Part shown: one piece after another, positions 48,494-60,700 of the stretch
How positions within the stretch are numbered: position 1 is the first letter of the stretch
Layout of the letters: each line of letters begins with the position of its first letter
Assembly: GCF_021869535.1 (NCBI RefSeq)
Contig: NW_026262734.1
Location: 90,091,285-90,155,284 of the forward strand
DNA from: Mytilus californianus
Lineage: Eukaryota; Mollusca; Bivalvia; Mytilida; Mytilidae
Direction: 5' to 3'
Length of the DNA: 64,000 nt
Made by a program: the position numbers and the translations under genes
The notes under the pieces: model-generated
Seen by the model: only the letters and a program-made list of their open reading frames with translations
Told to the model about the DNA's origin: nothing
Databases searched by the model: none

Positions 48494-48704
48494 ATGAAGA
48501 TGTCACAGGGCTCAACTAACGTGATTGTTTGGGAGTGGATGAATGAATTTGGACGGTGGAGACCATATGAACCCAACGTTACACAATACATAGAAATTGC
48601 CTATCAAAATAATTCTAATCAAGTAAACCTGAGTGCAGCCGACAGCTCCTTATCTTCATACGCCATCGATTTTGTCACCACTTGCCAGATACGACTTGGA
48701 ACAG
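48494..48704 (+). CDS. DTX1: Deltex exon 1: WWE1
   Basis: An in-frame TAA at 48452 closes the frame upstream. ATGs at 48458, 48494 and 48500 are possible; 48494 is favoured because A at -3 gives the better context and it sits closest to the conserved WWE start. The donor 'cag|gtgtag' is weak at its downstream positions. It ends in phase 1. Confidence 0.85.
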
Positions 48705-51700
48705 GTGTAGAACCGTTAATTTTTTTGTACATACATAACAGCATTAGTTAAACCTGGGACTAGTCCAAGGTTAAACATATATAGACAAGATAGGTGCATT
48801 CTAAACCTTTTGACATCATGCTGTCACGAAATAGAAGTTCCTTCATAATATAAGTTCCAAATGGAAAAAATATTCTGGAATATTATTTCCACAGGAATAA
48901 GTATTACAGTATATGTTCCTAACGGAATAAATAGTATAGAATATTTGTTCCAACAGGAACAGGTATTATGACATTGTTTATAACAGTTTCCACTGGAACT
49001 TCTTTTAGGTGGAACAAATATACATGTAGGTTGACAATTCTTGCCATAAGAGCTAGAATAGGGATTGGAAACAAGGAATGTGTCAAAAGAGACTTACTCA
49101 TACTACCAGAAAAAATCTCCAAAAATATGGCTCAAAATTCTTTCCCGATCCCATCATGTTACACCACAACAAGGGAAGAATCATTCTATCTTAAGAATCA
49201 TTATGGATTGGAATGCCTTACATTTACCCTACTCACTGACATCTGTCAGTAGTCTTTAATCCTTCAAGTAGCTCCTGACTATAAATTAAATCTATAGTCA
49301 CTTGTTTTTAACCCTCACTGTTAAATATATGTTCAACACCTTTATTCTGTTTTCTTTCTTTCAAAATTATTCATGAGCACAGAATAGTCACAACCTGATG
49401 ACGGTGGTCACTCAGAAGTAGACGTGACAAAAGTAGAAGAGGCAACAACCTTTAGAGCAGAAAACAGCCCAAGGCCACCAATGAGTCCAACACAGTGAAA
49501 AATTCTGCACAAGGAGGCAAATTGGTCCCTTAAATCTGTTTATTTGTATGGGTTTTCCTTTTTCCACAGGTCTAATTATTAAAAGATCTTCCATTTTGTA
49601 AATCTACAAATCATTCAATTTAAAATTTGCCCTATTGCCCTTTTCAAAACTGGTCTTGGAATGCATTGTACATACCAGTATAATGTCTCCTTTGACATGT
49701 TTGACAGAAATGAACATGATGAAAATTCTTACTATAAACACAAAACACAGATTATACAAAGACAATCTTGAGTACTTTAACTTATCATAACCATTGAAGA
49801 CATCACATCAAAATTAAAAAGGAACTGTCAAGTAGATATCACTCGTTTTGATTTTGCCTATTACATTACAGTGCAACTTGCTAATCCTACATATGAGTAT
49901 TCCGACAACTTATGACATCCGACAAAATTTTCCTGTCCTGAAAAATGTCTATAACAATCTTTGTTAAATAAACTTTTTTTTCCGAAATCTGTCACTTCCG
50001 TAATCCGACACTAAGTGTTTTCAAGTCCTGATGTTATTAGTTATAACATAATTAATCCTGTCTAATCCAACCTTTTGATCTGCTAAACCATAAATTGAAA
50101 TAAATAATTATCACGTGTTAATGTGTATCATGATCACTGAACCGTCCATCAAATTGACATGATTGTGTACATTTAAATTTATAGACATGATAGATCGGAA
50201 GGTGAGTTGTGGCTTGTTAAGGGTTACAGGTAAGTTTACTTATACATGCTATATGAAAGATAAAGCTTTTAAATGTGAGTTATTTTCAGTTTCTTTGTGA
50301 AAATCATTTAAGTATTATACAACATGGCTACGACACCTAAATGTAAAAAGAGAATTTTGGAAAATGACTGCTTCGCCTTTACCAAAATGGGCTAGAGTGG
50401 ATTTAAATTAAGTTTAGACGAAAAGTTAAATTTGAAGACTCCGATAAAATTCCAAAATTAACCCCAAAACAACTTGGCGAGAATTATGGGATTAGACATG
50501 CAACAGTGTAGTATATTTTAAAAAAGAAGGAATTTTATAACCAGCAATATGCCGATAATTCTGGAAATATTTGTGTTGTTCAAAAGTGAAACCTGAGTAT
50601 TCCGACACCCTGTACAATCTGACACAATTCTCTGGCTCCTAAGTGTGTCTGATTAGACAGGTTGCACTGTATTTGAAATACTCCTGAATCAACCCTTATA
50701 CAAACAGATGGATTTCCTCCTTTCTACTTTCAAACCATCACCAATCAAGCAGACAGTGACCTTTTACAGAGAGATTTAACATCATTGTAATACTAGGAAA
50801 ACAAGTGACAAATGAACACGATGAATTTGAATGCTAAAAATGCCTTGTTACAGTTAGTAATATATCACAGAATAATTGACACAAACATCAGGCAAGCTCC
50901 ACAATCATCAAGGTCATACATATTAGACACAGTCAAAGCAGCAAACACATTGATAATACAGTTGGTAATGGAAATATGAGACCAAATTCAACACATTGCT
51001 TAAATATATGTCATTTGGACTCAGTTGGATAGTTGTCTCATTGTCACATTTTATATTTTGGGGTCAAAAATGCTTAGCTTTTTTTCAGACTATGTCTAGT
51101 TGTGATTTATACTGCAAATTGCTGCATTTCATCAATGTCTTTAATCAGGATGTAGTCTTCTGACGTTTCAGTCTCGTTGAAATCTCGTTCTTGAATTATT
51201 TCCAAAACATGTAATACAAGTGGAAAATATCAATGAATTTTAAAAATGTTATAATTAAACTTAACTCTATGAAAAAATTGTGTATTTACAATGAGTAGTT
51301 TTTGAGTAATCAATTTTTTAAATTTTACGACCAATCAAGTCAGTCTTTTTAGCCAAAATTTTGAGAAAAACGGTGAGGGGTACAAAAATGATTTTACTAG
51401 AATCATGTACATCCCATATCATATTTTTCTTTTCAGATTTCTTAGATTTTTTCAATCATTTATAACAAAAAAGTTGAAATAATATGCATTTTGTTCTTAA
51501 AACTGAGAAAAATCACAAATTTACAAAATTGACAGCATGGTAAATTTGACACAAAAAAGCATCAAAATATGATATAAATTTCTAATATTAACACCTACCT
51601 ATAGTTTTTTTTAGTTAAATTTATTCAAATTGGCCCACTTCATCATTATTGAAAGTATGAAAAAAAGTTTAATTGTGGAACTGTGATTTTTTTCACGATA

Positions 51701-54700
51701 ATAGCCCAAAAATAGGTAAAAATTGATGAAAAACGGGAAAATCATCAAAATTGGGTACTTTCAAAGGGCCGTAGCAAAAAAAGCAGTGCATCACCATATG
51801 ATTTTTTTTTACAGTCATATAAACCCAAAAATCAGGTTAAGGAAAACAGTTTAGTTCTAGAAATTTTTGGCTCCTCAGAGGTGTACATCCTTAACACATT
51901 TGCATTTTGAAAAGTAAAGCTAGATGATAAGCAGTATATTAAAAGCATGTCAAAAACAATAAACCTAATTTTTACACATGATGTTTGTTATTTGACAATG
52001 TTTGTATAAAATTGAGAATGGAAATGGGGAATGTGTCAAAGAGACAACAACCCGACCAAAGAGCAGAAAACAGCCGAAGGCCACCACTGGGTCTTCAATA
52101 CAGTGAGAAAATCCTGCACCTGGAGGCATGCTTCAGCTGGCCCCTAAACAAAAATATGTACTAGTTTAGTAATGATGGACGTCATACTAAACTCCGAAAT
52201 ATATAAAAGAAACTAAAAATTAAAAATCGTACAAGACCTACAAAGGTTAGAGGCTCCTGACTTGGGACAGGCGCAAAAATGCGGCGGGGTTAAATATGTT
52301 TTTTGAGTGTGTCTATTTTCTTGGAGGAGTGGGTGGATGTACTATCGAATAATTCCTGTTTTCTATTTAAGAATTATAGTATGAAAATAATCTTATGCTT
52401 CTTTTATTTTTTTTCAGGAACAGCTAGGCCTATTAGAAGAAGCACATACCCTCCATCGAGTCTACCAGGAAAAGGCATTGTTTGGCAGTGGGAGGGGGAT
52501 GTTAGGGGTCAGTGGCACATATACGACATGGAGGTTGGGTGCTTGATAGAAGATTACTATTCACAGACTCCCCGAACTAATATATTTGACCTGTCAAAAT
52601 CGGCTTTGAAACTTCCATATCATATAGATTTTAGCAAAATGATTCAAATAAGAATTGAAACCGGACGTGTCAGAAAAGTTCGCAGAGCAACCACAAAGCT
52701 AGCTTACCCATCAGGCATGTCTGGAAATGGAACGAATTCACCACCTCAACATTCCTCAGTTTCCACTGCGAGTACAAGTAGTAATGGTGCTACAAGTTAC
52801 TCTTCTAAAAGTCCTGCAAAAAGTTCTGGGACAAGTCCAAGTCCTGCCAAAAAATTTAAATCTGGACACACAAACTCTCAGGCTGCCACAGCACCAAATC
52901 CTACTGGTGCCGGAACATCTAACAACTTAATTAATTTTAATCCTAGTGCAGTATACACCACAGCTAGTCAAAGTTTTAATCATGTGACTCCTAATTTTGG
53001 AAACACTTCATCTAGTCAGAATTCTAATCAAGCAAATATAGCATATGGAAGACGGCTAACGAGGAGTTTCGTCAATGCTAATTCAATGCCTCAAAACATG
53101 GCCAATCAAATGCCTCAAAACATGACCAATCAAAATGTTAGTCATATGGGACATGGAAATAGCAACATAGGACAAAATAACAATACATTTCCAAACTTTA
53201 CACCTAATATGACAATAAACCCCTCAAGTCAGTATCAAAGTATGCCACAAATGGGCATGGCTGGAAATATGAACAATAACATTGGTAACATGCAACCATC
53301 AAATTTTTCAATGGGACCATCAAATGCAGTGGGGCCAGCATTTTATGGTGGACCAGCTATGTCAGCTCCATATGGAATGTTTCCAGTGCATCATGGGTTA
53401 CCTGGTGGAAGCATTGTAAATATGGCTCGAAGGTTAGTATATGAATTCAGGTATATATTTTGTTTCCTTTTTAGCTCACCTGGCCCAAAGCTCCAAGTGA
53501 GCTTTTCTCATCACTTGGTGTCCGTTAACTTTTACAAAAAACTTCTCCTCTGAAACCAACTTTAACCAAACTTGACCACAATCATCATTGAGGTATCTAG
53601 TTTAAAAATGTGTCTGATGACCCTGTCTGACTTCTTATAGGAGTTATTGACCTTAAATGACATATTTTACCATTTTTTTTCAATTTTGCTTTTATCTTGA
53701 AAACTATAATAGATAGAGAGAAACTTAAAGTTACCAAAATGATCAGCAAGATAAGATCTATGAATAACATGAATAAATATTCCCTTTGAATGCTTTGATG
53801 ACAATTTTTACCAATTTTTTGTGTTTTTGCCTTATCTCTTAAAAATTATAATAGATAGATAGAAACTTGAATGAGCAAAAATGATTAGCAAGACAAGATC
53901 TACATTTAAGACAAATACCATGTGAATATGGAGGAAATTTTCTGACCCCTCCTTATTGGAGTTATTGCCCTTTAAAGATGATTTTTAACATTTTTTTGTG
54001 TTTTGCCCTCTATGATGCAGATTATAATAAATAAATAGAAACTTAAATAACAAAAATGATCAGCAAGGTAAGATCCACAAACAAGTCAAATTTTGCTGGT
54101 ATAGATAGTAGACTGTGTCAGTCTTTATAGGAGTGAATGCCCTTAAATGAGGATTTTTTTTACCCTGTGATGTGTTTTGTTCAGGGTCCAGTAATAAAGG
54201 TCAACAAACATGACAAATAGTTAGGCATTATATATGTTTATTGGCAATTATGCCCCTTTTTCAACAATACAGGGTCTGCCCCTGCATTTGACAGTACAAA
54301 GAAATGATTGGTAATGTAATGCTGAGCCATTTCTTAAATGAGAAATAAATTGAATTGAGTTAAAATAACTGCTTGTGAGATAAAAGGTGTAGAAACATTT
54401 TGACTCTCAAAGGTATTCACAATGTTTAAGGGAAGTATTATGGTATACTGTTGTCTGTCTGTCCATCCGTCCGTCTGTCCTTTGTCAATATGTCTGACAA
54501 TAACTCAAAAACGCTTTAACTAATTTTCATGAAACTTTGATGAATTATCTAATGTTTATATATATATTGATGTAAGCTCCCTTTCTATTTTCAATTTTAA
54601 GTTATGTGATTTTATTCATAAATAAGTGGGGATTTTTCAGTTTTCAGACAATAACTGAAAAATGCTTTGAGCAGTTTTCATGAAACATTGATGACTGGTT

Positions 54701-57700
54701 AATATCTATTAAAATGAGCTCCCTTTAGTTTTTTAAATTTCTGATATGACATTGAGGAGTTATGGAACTCTATTCATTGAAAAAAGCGACAGGCATATCA
54801 TGCGCTCATGGCGCAGCTCTTTATTTCTTCTGAACAGGAAATTTTTAAAAAATGTACTGTTATACATATTTTTTTGAAATTATTATTGTTTTGAAAACTC
54901 TGCATGCGCTGTACATAAAAATGAATAAATAATTACCAGTAAGTCTAGACAAACACTTTTATCAAGATGAAACTTCATCCTAATGTTTAGAATTTAAACA
55001 TATTCAATTTTTATGTTAATTTTTATCTTTTCTCTTTATAGTGGCCATCCTGCAGCATCCAGTGGCATGACATATCCATCAGGTAAGGGGAGAAATTACA
55101 AAATGTACTTCTCCATATATGAAAGAAGGCCAAGAAATTTTAACTTGCTCCAAACCAGGAAGTTGTTTATATCTAATTAACAAAGTACACTTATGAAGGC
55201 ATAAAAGACATTACACAGGGTTCTATAATGTTTACTAAGCATAAAAATAAGGACATGTTGTATGAATGCCAGTGAGATAATTATCCACTAGTGAGAGTTC
55301 TAATGATGTGGATATAAGCAATTATAGGTCACCGTACAACTTTCAATAATAAAAAAAAATCCATACAGTATGGTAAGCTATAAAAACACCAGACATGAAA
55401 AATGTGAAACAATTGAAAGGAGAAAAAGATCTTTTTATGTCCTTTAAATTCCCAAGATACATGGTGGGTAGGTGGAAGTGCATTATTGATAGGTGTAATG
55501 GACGAAATCCACTGGAGCTGTAGTGTAGAAATGAATTTTCTGTCCATGTGTTTAAAACATTTTGTGATACTGTGGATTCAGTTATTTTCGTTGGTCACAA
55601 TTTTCTTGGGTTAAGGAAAAATTGTATTTTTGATGATACTTTTTATGCCCCTGCCGTAGCGGAGGGGGCATTAAGTTTTACCTTTGTATGTCTGTACATC
55701 CGTACGTACGTACGTCCTAAAGTTGGTTTCCGTTCTCTAACTTTAAATTGCCTCTACCAAATGTTTTGAAACTAATACACAATGCTTATTACCACAAAAC
55801 ACAGATCAAGCTTGAATTTTGATGGTGTCACTTAAACCGTTCTAGAGTCATGCCCCTTTATAAATGGAAAAATTGCTGAATTTTTAGTTTCCGTTCTCCA
55901 ACTTAAGTTTATCTGAACCAAATGTTATGAAACTTATATAAAGGTAGATCTTGGGAAACAAAAATACTGAACTTATAAAACAGGTGAAATGGAATTCTAT
56001 GCGACTGTCATACAAGTGAGAAGTTTAGCTAGCTATAAAGCCAGGTTTAATCTACCATTTTCTACATAAGGAAATGTCTGTACCAAGTCAGGAATATGAC
56101 AGTTCAAGTTTTCCTTTTGTTTGATGTGTTTGAGCTTTTGATTTTGCGATTTGGTATTGGACTTTCATCTTTGAATTTTCCTTGGAGTTCTGTATTTTTG
56201 ATATTTTACTTTTGAATTGGGATTTAAAACGCATAGATCTTACTACAGTGGGAACAGAAGTATTTGATATGACATATCAGATTTTTGGCTTAATAAAGGT
56301 GACCTTTATAGAAAGTTTGACTGTAATTATATCTCTTTTGTCTTGCAGGTTCCAGTAATGCAGTAAGATCTGGTTCACAACATTTAGACATACCAGAAGA
56401 AGCTAAAATTCCTAACATTGTTTCTAGGCAAAGTAAAAAACAAGGTAACTTACACAAAATGCCTTTTAAACAGTAAATATTGAAACACAAAACAAACACT
56501 ATTTCTGCCAAAGCAGACACTATATCTACATTAACTTTTTAACCAGATTTTCGTTGAGTTGTAGACCTTTCAGTAGCAAAAATGATACTTATTATATGAT
56601 TTATTTATTTTGAATTATTACCCTTTGGACAGAAATGGTGTAATTAATAAGTATATGGATAGATAGTCTATCAATGATTGTATCTGTTTTATTCATGCAA
56701 TAATTTTATCAAGATAACAAACCTGTGGTAATTATCAACTAACAAAATTATAATTGGAGTGACAGATTTATTTGAAAATTTTGTGTTTCTTAAGTGTTAT
56801 TGATGATAAGCTCTGTAGGACAGTATGAATATAGTTTGAAATTTACTGCTCATTATTATATATTTTGAAATTAATTACAGATAAGTTTTATAGATTAATA
56901 TTAATTATTATTGTAGTATTAATGATAAATGATATTTTTGATTTTTTTTTTGATTTTTTTTTTGTAAATGTTTTGAAGAATTTTGTGGTAGGCTTGTTTG
57001 TTATTCTGTATAACTAATTTTCTGAATGCTATATATATATATATATTTATATTTTATGGAGGAAACTCCTTTAAAAACTAAAACTAATATTGTTTATTAA
57101 TAAACATGTATTTAGATTTTTGATTTTGAGCCCAGTTTTCAAGTTGGTCAGTCCTAATCGGGGGTCCAAAATTAAACTGTTTGATTTCAACAAAAATTGA
57201 ATATATGGGGTTCTTTGAAATGCTGAATCTAAACTTTTTTTTTTACTTGATCATGTTTGGGGGTCCAGATTTGCAAATATCATTTTCATGCAGGAAAATC
57301 AGGTTTGCTGTCACTCTGAGAGGACTCTTGTTTTATTTCCATTCTCAATTTTATTATACATTAAAGAAAATTTTCTGCAACCAGACATTGAAAAAACTGT
57401 AAAATTGAGTTAACTGACATTTTTTTTTTAATTTACATATCTCCACTGTTTAACTATATAATCCAAATAACTTTCATTCAGAAAGAGGATCAGTGTCAGA
57501 GGTTTCAATGTATCTTACAATTTTAGGTAAAACATCAGATACAGAGATATTTGAACAGTTTACAGAAGTGATACAACAGCCTCCTGCTGACGAGGTATGA
57601 ACATAATGGATTTATAGGTCTTGTCACTGTATATGGTGATAGTGGCCAAAATTATCACCAACATTTTTTGTTATCATATGAATAGAGTTTATTTCCATGA

Positions 57701-60700
57701 GATAAATGCAGGTAAAAAGACAACAATAAAAATGTTGATTATCTCCCATTGAAATCACACTTTTGTTTGTAATCAAATGTACACTTTGCAGAAAGAATCA
57801 AACAAAATGGCAGCTTTTTCTAAAGATGGCATGATTACAATCGTGTCTTTGATTCAGCAACATCACGTACAATACTTGTTACTTTCAAATACTGTGGATT
57901 CATTATTAGTCCCCTACCGACAAAGTCGAAGGGGACTTTAGGTTTGCACTCCGTCCGTCTGTCCGTCTGTCCATCCGTCAGTCCGGCAAATCACCTTTCC
58001 ACACTTTTTTTCTTCGTTCTTGAAGATATTGATTTGATATTTGGTATATAGTTTTATCATGACAAGTCATAGACCAAGTTCGAATTTTGTTCCGGTCTGA
58101 TGATTTAGTGCAGAGTTATGGACCATAACTCTGGACCATATCTAATGTTAGAGTACTATGTTAAACCATATTTCTGTACAAAGGGAGATAACTAATTTTT
58201 TTAAAAGACATTCTTTGTTAAATTATTTGAAGAATTTTTTGGCAGGTTTTTTTGTTATTTAGTATAAACTAATTTTCTGAATGCTATATATATAAAAAAA
58301 AATTATGAAGAGAAATCCTTTAATTTTTTTATTAATGTATATATTTCAATACATTACATTGTGTAGATAAAAGTTGTTGACATTTTATAGATAAGTTACA
58401 AATCTATATTAGTTTGCGACAAATGAAAGAAAAAATATTTGGAACTATTAATTATGTTTGATTATAATTTGAAAATAGATATACACTGTATTACATCGTA
58501 TATAATTTTAGAGAGCTATTAATCATATCTAATGTTTTTTTCACTCATATAATCAGTTTTCCACACTGTTTTTTGTCATGCTTGAAGATATTGACATGAT
58601 ATTTACTTTTTGTTTACACCATGACAAGTTATAGAACAAGTTAGCATTTTGTTCCAGTAAAATGAATTTTTACCCGGTAGGGGACTATGTATTACCATGC
58701 AATACTCTCAGAATGCTTGTTATTTGTGGGATGCTAATATTCATGGATTTCGTGAATATAGGTAACCCACAAATTTGAATGTTCAACGAATTACAAATTT
58801 CTATTGGGTTGTATGCAGATTTTGGCAAAACCAAGAAATCAAATATTCAAGAAAATGCAAGATTTTTTTTTGTTTGTGATTGACTTCAAGTTCACAAAAG
58901 TTTTTTTTAACCATGCATGTATTGAAATTAAAGATATGGTAACCTCTTTTCCTAATCTTGTTTTTCACAAATTTTTTTATTTAAACATTGTACATCACAA
59001 AACAGAATTTGTCTCAAAACTATAATAGATGAAAGTGTGTTTCCTAGAGTCAGCTTAATCTGGGGCTTTCATTCATAATAGGATAAAGGGCCTTTTTAGT
59101 GTTTTATGATAAATTGAACCAAGGATTTATATTGCAAGACTATATGAATTCTTGATTAAACAGATTCAAAGGAAAACAATGAACCAGGGGTTCAAATTTG
59201 CTTTAAATAATGAAAGGTCCAGGACCATTTGAAATTTCAAGTGAAAGGTCCTCCATAACAAATCAATGGTAGTGTATAAAGCATCAGTGTAAAGAATGGT
59301 AGGTCCTTGACTTTTGTAATTTAAAAATGAAAAGTCCTCTCCTAGAAAAGACAGGTCCTGGACCTGGGACCCACACTAATTTGAACCCCTGTGGACATTT
59401 TGTTTGTGTTAATTTGGCTATAAATGTTGAAGTAAGTGGAAACAAAGGAAAAGTGAGATACATTGTAATTTATATTTAAATCATTTATTGTGCTTTTTTA
59501 AGGCTTTATTTTAAAGCTACTAGCATAGGTTGTCATAAAAATAAGCATTTTGATATGATCTTAAATAAAGCATTTTTTAAGGATAAATATTATCATTTAA
59601 TATATATGGTACATTTTCTGTTTCAGGACTGTTGTATATGTTGTGAAAAATTGAGTCATGCCTCAGGATATGGAGAGGGTCAGATGGAAAATCATGTTGT
59701 TTATCAACTCAATAAATGTAGTCACATGTTCCATAAGTTGTGTTTAATAGCCATGTATGACAGTGGTTCCAAGGTAAGGTAGTAAATTTTTATGCCCGAC
59801 CTAGGAGCATTATGTTTTTCCGTCTGTGCGTTCGTTCGTCTGTCCGCTCGTCAGTCTGTCCTTCCGTTTTTTCTGCTTCAGGTTAAAGTTTTTGGTCAAG
59901 GTAGTTTTTGATGAAGTTGAAGTCCAATCTACTTGAAACTTAGTAAACATGTTCCCTATGATATGATCTTTCTAATTTTAATGCCAAATTAGAGTTTTGA
60001 CCCCAATTTCACGGTCCACTGAACATAGAAAATGATAGTGCGATAGGGGCATCCGTGTACTATGGGCACATTCTTGTTGTGAAATATGCCCACAAATAAA
60101 AACCAAAAAACAAATAACTTGAATATGAAGGAATGGAAAAAAGAAAAAAAATGAATGAGGAAAACAGACAAATCGCAGAAGAAGTGAGTTCTTCTTAAGA
60201 GCTATCGTTTGTAATTCATAAAAAAGTTCAAGCTTTGTATGTATTTTCATTATCTGCTGAAAACCGGTCACTTTTATATTAAACAATCATACTAATGTGA
60301 CTGTTATCATGATTTTTAATCTAAATATTAGTTTCTGTTTTGTTGGAATCCACAAATGTTCGATTACTATAATATAAAACAGCACCTACCTTAAAAATAC
60401 TGTTTTAATGAGATATTAGCAAAATCCCAATCATACAAATAACTAAATAAACTTAGGTTTGAGTGTTTTCATTTGTATGATGTCATGTTTTGCCATAACG
60501 TTTATACAGCCAAATCCTTCATGACATTTCATTGTTATTTTATTGTTATCTTAAATTTATACTATTTTATGCAAGCTTTAAGGTACTATTGCTTTTGTGA
60601 TGTATTAGAATAGGAACAACAGTACTGTAGTGGAAGAGTTGACACCTTCAGTTAAGATTTCATAGTGGCAAATATCTATTTTACTATCTCCTTGTCGCGT

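Noticed and set aside
52303-52417. First 38 codons of the large frame at 52303 as Deltex coding sequence
   Set aside because: A strong acceptor at 52417 and the phase match to exon 1 show that this part is intron.
57481-57526. Alternative acceptor 'ttcattcag' at 57480 for Deltex exon 5
   Set aside because: Using it would add 46 nt and break the frame with the next exon; the acceptor at 57526 fits the phase.
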